Source of the DNA: an uncultured Pirellulaceae bacterium
GTDB taxonomy: Bacteria; Planctomycetota; Planctomycetia; Pirellulales; Pirellulaceae
DNA: 26,727 nt
Direction: 5' to 3'
Assembly: GCA_934278005.1 (NCBI GenBank)
Contig: CAKQWG010000021.1
Location: 1-26,727, forward strand
Shown here in pieces: positions 7,852 to 16,375 of the stretch. Positions within the stretch are counted from its first letter, which is position 1, and every line of letters begins with the position of its first letter. Under the pieces are notes generated by a model. That model was not told the DNA's origin, did no database searches, and saw only the letters and a list, made by a program, of their open reading frames with translations. The translations under genes and the position numbers were made by a program.

Positions 7852-10800
7852 ATGTTCAATTGCATTTCACCACGCCAGCGCTGCCAGTTCGCCTGCGTTG
7901 GTTTGGCCGCGCTGAGCTGTCTGTTTAGCAATTGTTTGACTCGCCCAGCTGGCGCTCAGCAGACGCAGCCCAAAGCTAACCAGCAAGAGCCCAGCGGGCA
8001 AGCAGCTGGAACCAAAACAGAAAAATCATCCAGCCGCCGCGCGATCGGCTTCTACTCCGATGCGGCCGGGTACCAGAACAAAGGCGCCTACGGTTTAGCC
8101 ATCGAGCAGTGGAAGCAGCTGCTGGAGGAATTCCCCAACGATCCTCTGGCCAGTAAGGCTTGGCACTACCTGGGCATTTGCTATACGCAACTGGAGAAGC
8201 CAGACTACGCTGCCGCGGCCGAAGCCTTTACTCATGCGCTGCGCGATCCTGCGCTGGAGGTCCGCGAAGAGTCGCTGATCAACTTGGCATGGTGCCAGTT
8301 TTCGCAGGGCCGCGCGGGCGAACCGGGCTCTGCTCAACAGCGTCAGGGACTCGAGCAGGCCCGTCAGCGCCTGGAAGAGTTTCTCAAGGACTACGCCGAT
8401 GGACGCTATTTGGATCAAGCTTATTTCTATTTAGGAGAGATAGAATACGCGCTCGGTGAGGTCGCCAAATCGATACCACACTACCAACGGCTGCTGGATA
8501 CTCCGGCGCTGCAGAAGTCGACGCTGCGGCCCGGTGGTTTGTACGCTTTGGCGGTGGCTAACGAAGAGCTGCAGCAGGACGATAAAGCCACTAAACGCTA
8601 CCGCCAATATCTGACGGAATTTCCCAAGCAACCTTTGGCAGGCGAAGTGCGCGTCCGCCTGTCCGACCTGCTGCTCAAGCAGGGCAAGCCAGAGGAGGCG
8701 GCTAAGTTGCTAGCCGAGGTGGTCGACGGCGAGGCTGGCAAGATGAGCGACTATGCGCTGCTGCGACTGGCCTACGCCGCCTCGATGCAAGATAAAAATC
8801 AAGAAGCCATCGAAAAATATACAGCTTTGCTGCAGCGGTTCCCCAACTCCAAGCACGCCTCTACAGCCGCGCTCTCCCTGGGCCAACTGCTCTATAAAGA
8901 TGGGCAATACGATTTGGCGTTGGAGAAGTTCAATCAGGTTTTGCTTGGCAAAGACGTTCAAGCTGTTGAAGCCGCGCACTGGATGGCGATCATCTTGCTG
9001 CGGCAGAACAAGCCCGCCGAAGCGCAGCAGGTCGCCAGCGACGCACTGGCTTGGGCAACGGACGATCTGGACACGGTCAACCTGCAGATGGACTACGCCG
9101 ACGCGCTCTACGCCTTACCTAACGAACTTGACAAAGCCCGTGAGGCGTATGGGAAGATTGTCACCGAGCATCCCGACAACGCGCTGGCGCCTCGAGCAGC
9201 CTACAATGCCGCCTTTGCGGCACTGCAAGGGGGCAAACTTCCAGAGGCCCGCAAGTGGGCGGAGTTGTTCCTCAGCCGCTTTCCTCAAAACCCCCTGCGC
9301 AATGACGTGGCGGCGGTGGCGGCCGAAGCTCTGTTGCAACAGGGAGAGCACGCCGCTGCGGCCACTGCCTTTGACAAATTGCGACAGGCTGACCCCCAGA
9401 ATCCCGCTTTTGATCAGTGGACGCTGCGTCTGGGAACATCGCACTATTTGGCTGGAGATTATGCGGCTGCTGTCGGGCTGCTGGCGGACATCGTCGATCG
9501 TTTTACCAACCGCGATCAACAGGCTGAAGCGCAGTTCGTGCTAGGGGCCAGCTATCTCTATCAAGAGAATCTTCCTCAGGCGATCCAGCAGTTGACCGCC
9601 AGCCATAAGACCAGCGACTCCTGGACCTCAGCAGATGAAGTGCTGTTGATGTTGGCCGAAGCCCAGCAGCGAAGCGATGACAATGTAGCCGCTCGCAAAA
9701 CGCTCGAGAGCCTGTTGGAGTTGTATCCCACCTCTCGACTCAAAGCCCAGGTCGAATACAAGCTGGCTCAATTGTCCGCTGCCGCCGGCCAGTTTGACGA
9801 AGCAATTCGCGGCTATGAGGACGTCGTCAATAATGCGAATGCGACCAGCTATCACAACTTTGCGTTGTACGGCATCGTGTGGTGCCTGATGCAGAAGGAC
9901 GAGTACGCTCAGGCGCTGGAGCGACTGCAGCCGCTGCTGGCTCAGGGCCTGCGCGATTCGATCGGTAACGAAGCTAAGTTGGCTCAAGGAGTATGCTTGC
10001 GGAAAACCGGTCAAACGGCCCAGGCTGTGGCCGCCTTGCAGGAGTTCTTAGCGACCAAGCCTGTCGGAACATCGTTGGCTAACGGACTGTACGAACTGGG
10101 ACTGGCCTATACAGAGCAGAATGAATTCACCAAGGCTACGGCCAGTTTTCAGAGAATTATTGTCGAGATCCCGAGCTATCCGGCGCTGGATAAAGTGCTG
10201 TATGAGGTAGCCTGGAACTATCAAGAGAGCGGCCAAACTGCCGAGGCTGTCACAGCCTTTGAGCAGTTGGTCAACAAATTTCCTGAGAGTGAGCTGGGAG
10301 CCGAAGCGACCTACATGCTAGCCCAGCACCAGTACGAGACTGAGGACTATGCCGGGGCTGTAGAAACTTACACCAGCGTTTTGAAAAACACCCAGGACCC
10401 AGAGCTGCAAGAGAAGACGCAGTACAAGCTGGGCTGGAGTCTGTATCAACAACAGCGTTACCCGCAAGCGGCCAAGGAATTCGCTGAGCAAGCTCGCAAG
10501 TTTCCAGAGGGTACATTGGCCGTCGACGCGCAGTTCATGCTAGCCGAGTGCTCGTTTAAACAAGAAAAATACGATGCCGCTGTGCCGCTCTACAAACAAG
10601 CTCGGCAAGCGCTCGAAAAAGCCGACAACTCGGCAGCCTCCGAGCAGGTCAAGTCATTGGTCTACCTGCATGGTGCGCAGTGCTTCCGAGAGCTCTCTCA
10701 GTGGGACGAGTGCGAGCAGTGGTTGAATGTCGTAATACAGGATTACCCCAAGAGTCCCAACCTGTGGACGGCGGTATACGAACTGGGCTACTGCAAACAA

Positions 10801-11193
10801 AAGCAGGAGCAGCCTATTGAGGCGCTCAAGTATTACAGCCAAGTGGTAGATAACAATCGCAATGAACTCGGTGCACGAGCACGGTTTATGATGGGCGAAG
10901 TTTACTTTTCGCAGCGAGACTTCATACGTGCCATCGAAGAATTCACTCGCGTGGCTTACGGCTTCGGCGGCGATCAAGCGCCTGAGGATATTAAAAACTG
11001 GCAAGCCAAGAGTGCCTATGAGGCAGCCCGCTGCTATGAACTGCTGGCCAGCGATTTGCGAGGCGATAGCAAAAACAAAGCCATCGCCGGTGCCCGCAAG
11101 TTCTACGAGGATATCGTCAACGGCCACGCCCAGCACCAGCTGGCCAAGCAGGCCTCGTCGCGACTGGACGAGTTACAAAAAACTTTGCGTTAG
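7852..11193 (+). CDS. Giant periplasmic TPR-repeat protein
   Basis: The product is 1113 aa. The N terminus looks like a Sec signal peptide with probable cleavage after RPAGA (residue 35), although it contains several Cys residues. No canonical lipobox is present. From about residue 60 to the C terminus the protein is a near-continuous array of 33-36-residue tetratricopeptide units, for example the A-x-x-WHYLGICYTQ, AYFYLGEIEYALG and ATYMLAQHQYETEDYAGA segments. The array resembles YbgF/CpoB and BamD repeats but is much longer. No enzymatic domain is visible, so it is probably a binding scaffold. The next gene, an ExbB/TolQ homologue, starts 15 bp downstream, indicating one operon. The Shine-Dalgarno-like AGGAAG sits only about 2 bp before the ATG, which is short. 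Direct involvement in a Tol/Exb-type machine is inferred from context. Confidence 0.9.
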   Translation: MFNCISPRQRCQFACVGLAALSCLFSNCLTRPAGAQQTQPKANQQEPSGQAAGTKTEKSSSRRAIGFYSDAAGYQNKGAYGLAIEQWKQLLEEFPNDPLASKAWHYLGICYTQLEKPDYAAAAEAFTHALRDPALEVREESLINLAWCQFSQGRAGEPGSAQQRQGLEQARQRLEEFLKDYADGRYLDQAYFYLGEIEYALGEVAKSIPHYQRLLDTPALQKSTLRPGGLYALAVANEELQQDDKATKRYRQYLTEFPKQPLAGEVRVRLSDLLLKQGKPEEAAKLLAEVVDGEAGKMSDYALLRLAYAASMQDKNQEAIEKYTALLQRFPNSKHASTAALSLGQLLYKDGQYDLALEKFNQVLLGKDVQAVEAAHWMAIILLRQNKPAEAQQVASDALAWATDDLDTVNLQMDYADALYALPNELDKAREAYGKIVTEHPDNALAPRAAYNAAFAALQGGKLPEARKWAELFLSRFPQNPLRNDVAAVAAEALLQQGEHAAAATAFDKLRQADPQNPAFDQWTLRLGTSHYLAGDYAAAVGLLADIVDRFTNRDQQAEAQFVLGASYLYQENLPQAIQQLTASHKTSDSWTSADEVLLMLAEAQQRSDDNVAARKTLESLLELYPTSRLKAQVEYKLAQLSAAAGQFDEAIRGYEDVVNNANATSYHNFALYGIVWCLMQKDEYAQALERLQPLLAQGLRDSIGNEAKLAQGVCLRKTGQTAQAVAALQEFLATKPVGTSLANGLYELGLAYTEQNEFTKATASFQRIIVEIPSYPALDKVLYEVAWNYQESGQTAEAVTAFEQLVNKFPESELGAEATYMLAQHQYETEDYAGAVETYTSVLKNTQDPELQEKTQYKLGWSLYQQQRYPQAAKEFAEQARKFPEGTLAVDAQFMLAECSFKQEKYDAAVPLYKQARQALEKADNSAASEQVKSLVYLHGAQCFRELSQWDECEQWLNVVIQDYPKSPNLWTAVYELGYCKQKQEQPIEALKYYSQVVDNNRNELGARARFMMGEVYFSQRDFIRAIEEFTRVAYGFGGDQAPEDIKNWQAKSAYEAARCYELLASDLRGDSKNKAIAGARKFYEDIVNGHAQHQLAKQASSRLDELQKTLR

Positions 11194-11208
11194 CATGGCA
11201 GTAATTAC

Positions 11209-12228
11209 ATGAGTTCTAAGTTGACGATTCAAGCTCATTCGTGGTTGCGCTACGCGTTGTTAGTGACCGCGTGCGCAGCTTGTTTGCCACAGCTGGGTTG
11301 GTCCCAAGCGCCTGGCGGTGGTTCGGATGCGGGCAATCCTGACAGCGGAGTCAACCTAGACGAACTGCAGCGTTTGGCGGCAGAGGCCGCCGCGAACCGG
11401 GCCGGTCCAGCTGCGCCGACGCCTGCCAATCTGCAAGGCAGCACGCTCAATATCTTGGAGTTGCTGCGCCAAGGTGGTGGGATTATGGCCGTGATCGGGC
11501 TGATCAGCTTGCTGGTTGTAGCCGTGGCCTTTGAACGCCTCTTTGCGCTGCGCCGCAGCAAACTTTTTCCGCGCGGTCTGAGACGCGAGGTGCGCCGCGC
11601 GTGCGAGGAGGTTGGCCCCTTTCATCCGCAAGCATTGTTTGAATCGGCTGAGCGCTCACGAAGCGCCGCTTCACAGATCTTGCAAGATATGCTGCGGAAA
11701 GTTGGCCGTCCGATCCCTGAAGTGGAAGCCGCCTTGGCCGAGGGCTCACAGCGGGAAGCGGATCGCTTGTACAGCAATGTGCGCTGGCTAAGTCTGGCCG
11801 CAGCTGTGTCGCCGCTGATCGGTTTGCTAGGTACCGTGTGGGGCATGATCATCGCCTTTCACGATACCACGCAGCTGGGAGCCGGTTCGAACAAAGCCGA
11901 GTATTTGGCCGAGGGGATCTACGTGGCGCTGGTGACCACTCTAGGTGGATTGGCTGTAGCCATTCCCGCTGCCATCTGTGCCCACTTCTTTGAAGGCCGC
12001 ATTACCAAAATGTTGGCCACGATTGATAGAGAGCTGCGTCTGTTAATGCCGCGTTTCGAATCGCAGGAGGGACGCACTCGCTTTGATCTAAATGAACGTG
12101 GCCTGTATCGACGCGAACTTGCTCAGGCCGCGCCTTCTGCACCGGCCACAGACGCCCGCCGCGCCGCCAGCCCCGCGGATGCCTCCGACGCGCCTCTGGC
12201 CACTCGTCCTTCGGCACGGCACAAGTAG
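11209..12228 (+). CDS. MotA/TolQ/ExbB-family proton channel protein with signal peptide
   Basis: The product is 339 aa, longer than E. coli ExbB (244) or TolQ (230). A predicted signal peptide (1-34, ending WSQA) is followed by a Gly/Ala/Pro-rich periplasmic stretch to about 80. Three membrane segments then follow, at about 92-109, 193-217 and 236-260. The last two carry the family core LAAAVSPLIGLLGTVWGMI and ALVTTLGGLAVAIPA. The C-terminal tail (about 305-339) is Ala/Pro/Arg-rich. ExbB/TolQ proteins form a pentameric inner-membrane channel that uses the proton gradient to drive a periplasmic partner. It starts 15 bp after the TPR gene and 17 bp separate it from the ExbD gene. Without a TonB or TolA neighbour, I cannot decide between an Exb and a Tol role. 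Confidence 0.93.
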   Translation: MSSKLTIQAHSWLRYALLVTACAACLPQLGWSQAPGGGSDAGNPDSGVNLDELQRLAAEAAANRAGPAAPTPANLQGSTLNILELLRQGGGIMAVIGLISLLVVAVAFERLFALRRSKLFPRGLRREVRRACEEVGPFHPQALFESAERSRSAASQILQDMLRKVGRPIPEVEAALAEGSQREADRLYSNVRWLSLAAAVSPLIGLLGTVWGMIIAFHDTTQLGAGSNKAEYLAEGIYVALVTTLGGLAVAIPAAICAHFFEGRITKMLATIDRELRLLMPRFESQEGRTRFDLNERGLYRRELAQAAPSAPATDARRAASPADASDAPLATRPSARHK

Positions 12229-12245
12229 CAGAGGAATCAATCGCC

Positions 12246-12659
12246 ATGACGGTTACTCTGAAGCGTGGGCAGGTGTTGGCGGTGTTAAGTATGACACCGC
12301 TGATCGATGTCGTCTTTCTGCTGTTGATCTTCTTTCTTGTCGCCTCGCGTTTAAGCCAAGAGGATCGCGAGCTGGATATTCCACTGCCGTCGGCGGCCAA
12401 TGCCATGCCAATGACAGTTGAACCCCAGGAGATGATTGTCAATATTGACCAGGCCGGGGCCATCATCGTCAATAACAAGACCTTGGACCACGATCAATTC
12501 AGACGCTTGCTGGCCCAGGCAGTAATCGATAATCCGATCGGCCAAGCGGTACTGATTCGCGCCGATCGACGCGTCCCTGTGCAGGCACCCGTCGAGGTCA
12601 TGGATATGTGCCTGCAAGCCGGCGCTACTTATTCGCTCTCGGTGGCCGAAGCAGAGTAG
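12246..12659 (+). CDS. ExbD/TolR-family biopolymer transport protein
   Basis: The product is 137 aa, the usual size. A short cytoplasmic N terminus is followed by one transmembrane helix (about 14-34), SMTPLIDVVFLLLIFFLVAS, containing the conserved proton-carrying Asp at position 21. The periplasmic part has the usual LDIPLPSA start and the IVNIDQAGAIIVNNKTLD strand pattern. It should sit inside the ExbB pentamer and couple proton flow to movement. AGAGGA about 10 bp upstream supports the start. It is the last gene of the operon and converges with the yhaN-like gene. The 101 bp between them show no clear terminator. Confidence 0.95.
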   Translation: MTVTLKRGQVLAVLSMTPLIDVVFLLLIFFLVASRLSQEDRELDIPLPSAANAMPMTVEPQEMIVNIDQAGAIIVNNKTLDHDQFRRLLAQAVIDNPIGQAVLIRADRRVPVQAPVEVMDMCLQAGATYSLSVAEAE

Positions 12660-12760
12660 GCAGCGGGCCTGGAACTCAAAGTCTTGGCCTGCCGACGCCG
12701 TGCTGCTCAAAGCAAAAGCGAGGGGCTGGCTGCTTGAAGATGTCTGCCACCGCGCAGGCT

Positions 12761-15700
12761 TTACGTAGCCAATCGTCCGCGGCTGTCGATGCTGGTCAGA
12801 AACAGTTCCTCAGGTGATAGATTGTCGCGAGCCAATTCCACTAAATGCTGATGGTGCGTGAAGAAGATTATTTGAGTACGCCGTGAGAGCTGTGCTAGAA
12901 CTTGCAAAGTCGCAACCGACCGCGCGTCGTCGAAGTTCATGAGGATGTCGTCGACAATCAGTGGGATCGGTTCGTGGTGTGCTAGCCAAGCCTCCAGGCT
13001 GGCCAGTCGCAGCGCCAGGTAGAGTTGGTCGCAGGTGCCATCGCTCATGCCTTCGACCAATACTCGCTGGTCGCTGCGTATACCCGCTAACATGGGTTCT
13101 CCACGATGGTCATATTCAGCTTGCAGACCGCTGAACTGGCCAAGTGTAATCTGGCTAAAGATTTCGCTGGCGCGGCCGAGGATGGGTCCTTGATGCTTTT
13201 CACGATGCCGTTCGATGGCTGCTTTTAAAATGACAGTGGCTACCGAGCGGACGGCTAGGGCCTGTAGTTCATCGTCTAATTGGGCAATGCTGCTCTCACA
13301 CTGTGCATTTGCTTCGGCAGCAACGTCGCTGCCATCGAATTTATCCAATTCGATTTCATCGGCGCGGATCTGCCCGATCACGATATCGCGGCGCTCGTTC
13401 AGTTCGGCCAGTTCCTGTTGGACTTGGGCCAGTCGTTGATCGAGCGTTTGTTCGTGGGCTAGCTCTTGTTCGACCAGTGCTACAAAATCCGGTAGCGCGC
13501 TACCGCTGCAGTAGCCGGCGATCTCATCCTCCAATTCGGCGATTGTCTGTTCGTGTTCACACCGTTGTCTGGACTGCTCGGCGGCTGGAGCGAGTTGGTC
13601 GTACTGGCTGACCCCGGCTTGTCGCAGCATGTCATCGAGCTGCAGTGTGGCCTGCTCCGATCGCTGCTGGGCTTTTTCAAGAGCGGCTGCCACTTCGCTG
13701 CGCCGCACCAATAAACTGCGCCGCTTCTGATCGTCCACGCGAGCCTGTTCTAAACGCTCGACCAGTCGATGGAGGGCCTGTTCCGCGGGCAGCGACTGGA
13801 GCTCCGGAGCAACCGACTGGCAGAGCGCCCTTACGTCCTGTGCAAACACGTCGGCATCGCTGTCGATGTGTTGCAGCCGCGCGCGAAAGCGATCGACTTC
13901 TTTAAACTTTTCAAACAGGTCTTGGAGAGTGGCCAAGCGGCTGTTGGCCTGTTCGGGAAGCGCGCCGGGTTCCAAACCTAAACGCTCCATAGAGCCGGCC
14001 CATTCGCTTTGTAGCTTGCCTACCGAGGCTTCGATCTCAGCGTACTGTGTCTGCGCGGCGATTAGCCTGTTTTGGTTTTCGTGTAGCGCATCGCGCCACT
14101 GCGACTGGCGACTGGCTTGGGTGGTCAGCTCACTGAGTTTGTCATCGATGCGGTGGATCAGTTCGCTATGTGTGGGCTCAATGTCGCTGTGAGTCTTGAC
14201 GGGACCGCTGGTAAGTTGAAAGTCATCCTCTTGGTCGCCGAGCCCCAATTTGTCCAACAGGTGCTCTAGCCGGCGTGTCAGCTCCTGCAAGTCGTTGCGT
14301 TTCTTGTCGCGGATGATTTGTTGCTGGCGCAGCTGCTGTAGCAATTGTGCCAGTGCCGCAGCCTGTCGCAGCCAGCTATGCATCTCGGCCGGTGAGGGCA
14401 TTTGCGTCGCAGCTGCAGGTGATATTCCAAGTGGCTGCCACATGCTTGACCAACGCTTGTGGATGTCCGAGCGCTGCGCTTGGGCCTGCTGCAGCTGCTT
14501 GTGGTATTTGGCTTCGCGTATCGCTACCTGCTCCAGATCAGTGTGCAGTTTGCTTTTCATCGCCACGCGATCGGCGTCGGTTCGCAAGTCGTCGGCCAAC
14601 CGATCTGCTTCCGCAACGGCTTGTTCATACGCGGCGGTCAAATCGTCGGTATTGGGGAAGTTTTGTAAGTAATCCTTCACGGCGGAGGTTTCGCCCGCCG
14701 CTGATTGCCAGGCGGCGAGTAGGAGCTGCCAGCCCTGCTGACGGAGTTGGCGCAGACGCGTCAGATCAGCCAGCGTGGGAATGGTTTGTCCCGATTCCAT
14801 TTCGGCCAAGCGGCCAGTTACCGCGTCGCGTTTATGTTGGCACTCGTCCAGTTGCTGACGCAGCGATTGGAGCTCGCGATCGGCAGCGGAGAACTCGCCT
14901 TCGAAGCGGTCTAGAATCGCCGGTGAGGGGAGTGGCAGTGACTCTAGCTGGGCAGCTGTGCCAGAGAATAGCGGCAGCTGTTTGAGGGCCAGTTCTATCT
15001 GCTGTTGTAGTGCACAACAGTCAGCAGCAACTTGATCGAACTCTGCTTGCACATCCCCCTGTTGTTGAATGGCTCGCAGCGAAGCTCGCAGTGCAGGCAG
15101 GTCGGGTGATGCTTGCAGTCCGACCAAGCGACGTTCGGTAGCGGCGATCTGCTGCCGCAGCTGTTCGCACGATTTTCGCTCGGCCTGCAGCCGCTCCAGT
15201 TGTCGCTGAAGCTGGGTGCCCAGGCTCTGGATCTTAATCGTCTTGTCGCGCGGTAGTCGCAGCTCTTCAATCGTAGATAGATCGGGCTTGCGATCGAGTT
15301 CGCGCATCAAGTCCTGAGCTTCGCGTTCGGCGGCATCGCGCTTGGCCTCGACCGTCGGTCGGTCCACCAGCGCCTTGCGAATGCCACCCACGCGGTCGCG
15401 CAGGCCATCGATGGCTGCAAAGGCTGTGAGGATGGACTGCGGCACATGCAGCGATTGCAGTTGTGCTTCAAGTTTCTCGAGTTCGCTGGTGGCCTCCTGA
15501 GCTTGCCGCTGGCGAGTTTTTAGTTCCAGTAGCAGATCGTTAGATTGTTGCACAAAGCCATCATCCAGTCGCGGCACGTCGGCAAGTTGTCGCAGCTTCT
15601 CCTGGCGACTCTTCCAGCGATGGATCGGAGTCGACGCAGACTGGATCCGCTGCAGGCGAGCTAGCTGAGCGTTGAGCTGGCCGAGTTGTTGGTCAAACTG

Positions 15701-16366
15701 CGTCTTTTCCTGCATGTGCTCACGCCGTTGCTGGTCGATGCGTTTCCAGGTTTCGACCGTTACTTGGGCTGTGGCTACAGCTTGGCGATGTTTGAGATAT
15801 TCCGTTAGGTGTTGATGAATAGAGCCGCTGCGCAGAGTGGATTTAAGCAGTCCCTCGGATTCGGCCAGCAAGTCGTTTTGCAGCTGTTGCAGATTGACGA
15901 CTCCCGCACCGGCGGCGAACAACATTTGCCCCAAGTGACCCTGGCCGTTGGCGATCTCTCTGCCCCCTTCGCGCAGACGCTGGTGGTTGATGCCGAACAT
16001 TGTTTTAAACGAATCCTGATCGATGTCTCCCAAGAAAGGCAGCAGCGCTTCGTCCGAGACCGGGTCGAGATCCTGGCTACAGCGCAGCGAAAGCTTCTGA
16101 GCTTTGCGTCTTACAATTGCCAGCTGACTGCCGTCGCTGTGGTGTAGCTGCGCACCGATGCGAAGATTCTTGTACGAGTGCAAAAAATCGTCGGCGGTCC
16201 GCCCGGGAAAACCGTAGAGCAAGTCGGTCACGGCGCGCAGTGAGGAACTCTTGCCGGCCTCGTTGGGACCGTAGATGATATGCAGGCCATGATTGCCCGC
16301 GGATAAATCGAGGTGGCAATCGGTGAACGGTCCGAATGCGATCAGATGCAGTTCCGCAATTTTCAA
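12761..16366 (-). CDS. yhaN: YhaN-like AAA/SMC-type ATPase
   Basis: The product is 1201 aa. The N terminus has the Rad50/SbcC-like start ELHLIAFGPF and a Walker A motif GPNEAGKSS (33-41). A long Gln/Leu/Glu-rich coiled coil fills roughly residues 170-1000. The C-terminal ATPase lobe has a signature-like EGMSDGTCDQLYLALRLA, Walker B LIVDD (1136-1140) and an H-loop FFTHHQHL near 1168-1175. No CxxC zinc hook is visible in the coiled coil, unlike Rad50/SbcC and as expected for the YhaN group. The start codon is TTG at 16366, preceded by AGGG that overlaps the stop of the upstream nuclease gene, leaving a 9-bp gap. With the YhaO-like protein it probably forms an Mre11/Rad50-like DNA end-processing complex, based on family knowledge. 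Confidence 0.93.
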   Translation of the reverse strand: MKIAELHLIAFGPFTDCHLDLSAGNHGLHIIYGPNEAGKSSSLRAVTDLLYGFPGRTADDFLHSYKNLRIGAQLHHSDGSQLAIVRRKAQKLSLRCSQDLDPVSDEALLPFLGDIDQDSFKTMFGINHQRLREGGREIANGQGHLGQMLFAAGAGVVNLQQLQNDLLAESEGLLKSTLRSGSIHQHLTEYLKHRQAVATAQVTVETWKRIDQQRREHMQEKTQFDQQLGQLNAQLARLQRIQSASTPIHRWKSRQEKLRQLADVPRLDDGFVQQSNDLLLELKTRQRQAQEATSELEKLEAQLQSLHVPQSILTAFAAIDGLRDRVGGIRKALVDRPTVEAKRDAAEREAQDLMRELDRKPDLSTIEELRLPRDKTIKIQSLGTQLQRQLERLQAERKSCEQLRQQIAATERRLVGLQASPDLPALRASLRAIQQQGDVQAEFDQVAADCCALQQQIELALKQLPLFSGTAAQLESLPLPSPAILDRFEGEFSAADRELQSLRQQLDECQHKRDAVTGRLAEMESGQTIPTLADLTRLRQLRQQGWQLLLAAWQSAAGETSAVKDYLQNFPNTDDLTAAYEQAVAEADRLADDLRTDADRVAMKSKLHTDLEQVAIREAKYHKQLQQAQAQRSDIHKRWSSMWQPLGISPAAATQMPSPAEMHSWLRQAAALAQLLQQLRQQQIIRDKKRNDLQELTRRLEHLLDKLGLGDQEDDFQLTSGPVKTHSDIEPTHSELIHRIDDKLSELTTQASRQSQWRDALHENQNRLIAAQTQYAEIEASVGKLQSEWAGSMERLGLEPGALPEQANSRLATLQDLFEKFKEVDRFRARLQHIDSDADVFAQDVRALCQSVAPELQSLPAEQALHRLVERLEQARVDDQKRRSLLVRRSEVAAALEKAQQRSEQATLQLDDMLRQAGVSQYDQLAPAAEQSRQRCEHEQTIAELEDEIAGYCSGSALPDFVALVEQELAHEQTLDQRLAQVQQELAELNERRDIVIGQIRADEIELDKFDGSDVAAEANAQCESSIAQLDDELQALAVRSVATVILKAAIERHREKHQGPILGRASEIFSQITLGQFSGLQAEYDHRGEPMLAGIRSDQRVLVEGMSDGTCDQLYLALRLASLEAWLAHHEPIPLIVDDILMNFDDARSVATLQVLAQLSRRTQIIFFTHHQHLVELARDNLSPEELFLTSIDSRGRLAT

Positions 16367-16375
16367 TTGGTCGCC

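Noticed and set aside
7631..7915. A 94-codon plus-strand open frame before the TPR gene
   Set aside because: It has no family features, overlaps the signal peptide region of the TPR gene in another frame, and lacks a clear ribosome-binding site.
14250..14985. Plus-strand open frames (up to 212 codons) opposite the yhaN-like gene
   Set aside because: They sit within the coiled-coil-coding region of a well-supported gene. Their sequences are Arg/Ala/Ser-rich translations of the complementary strand without family features.
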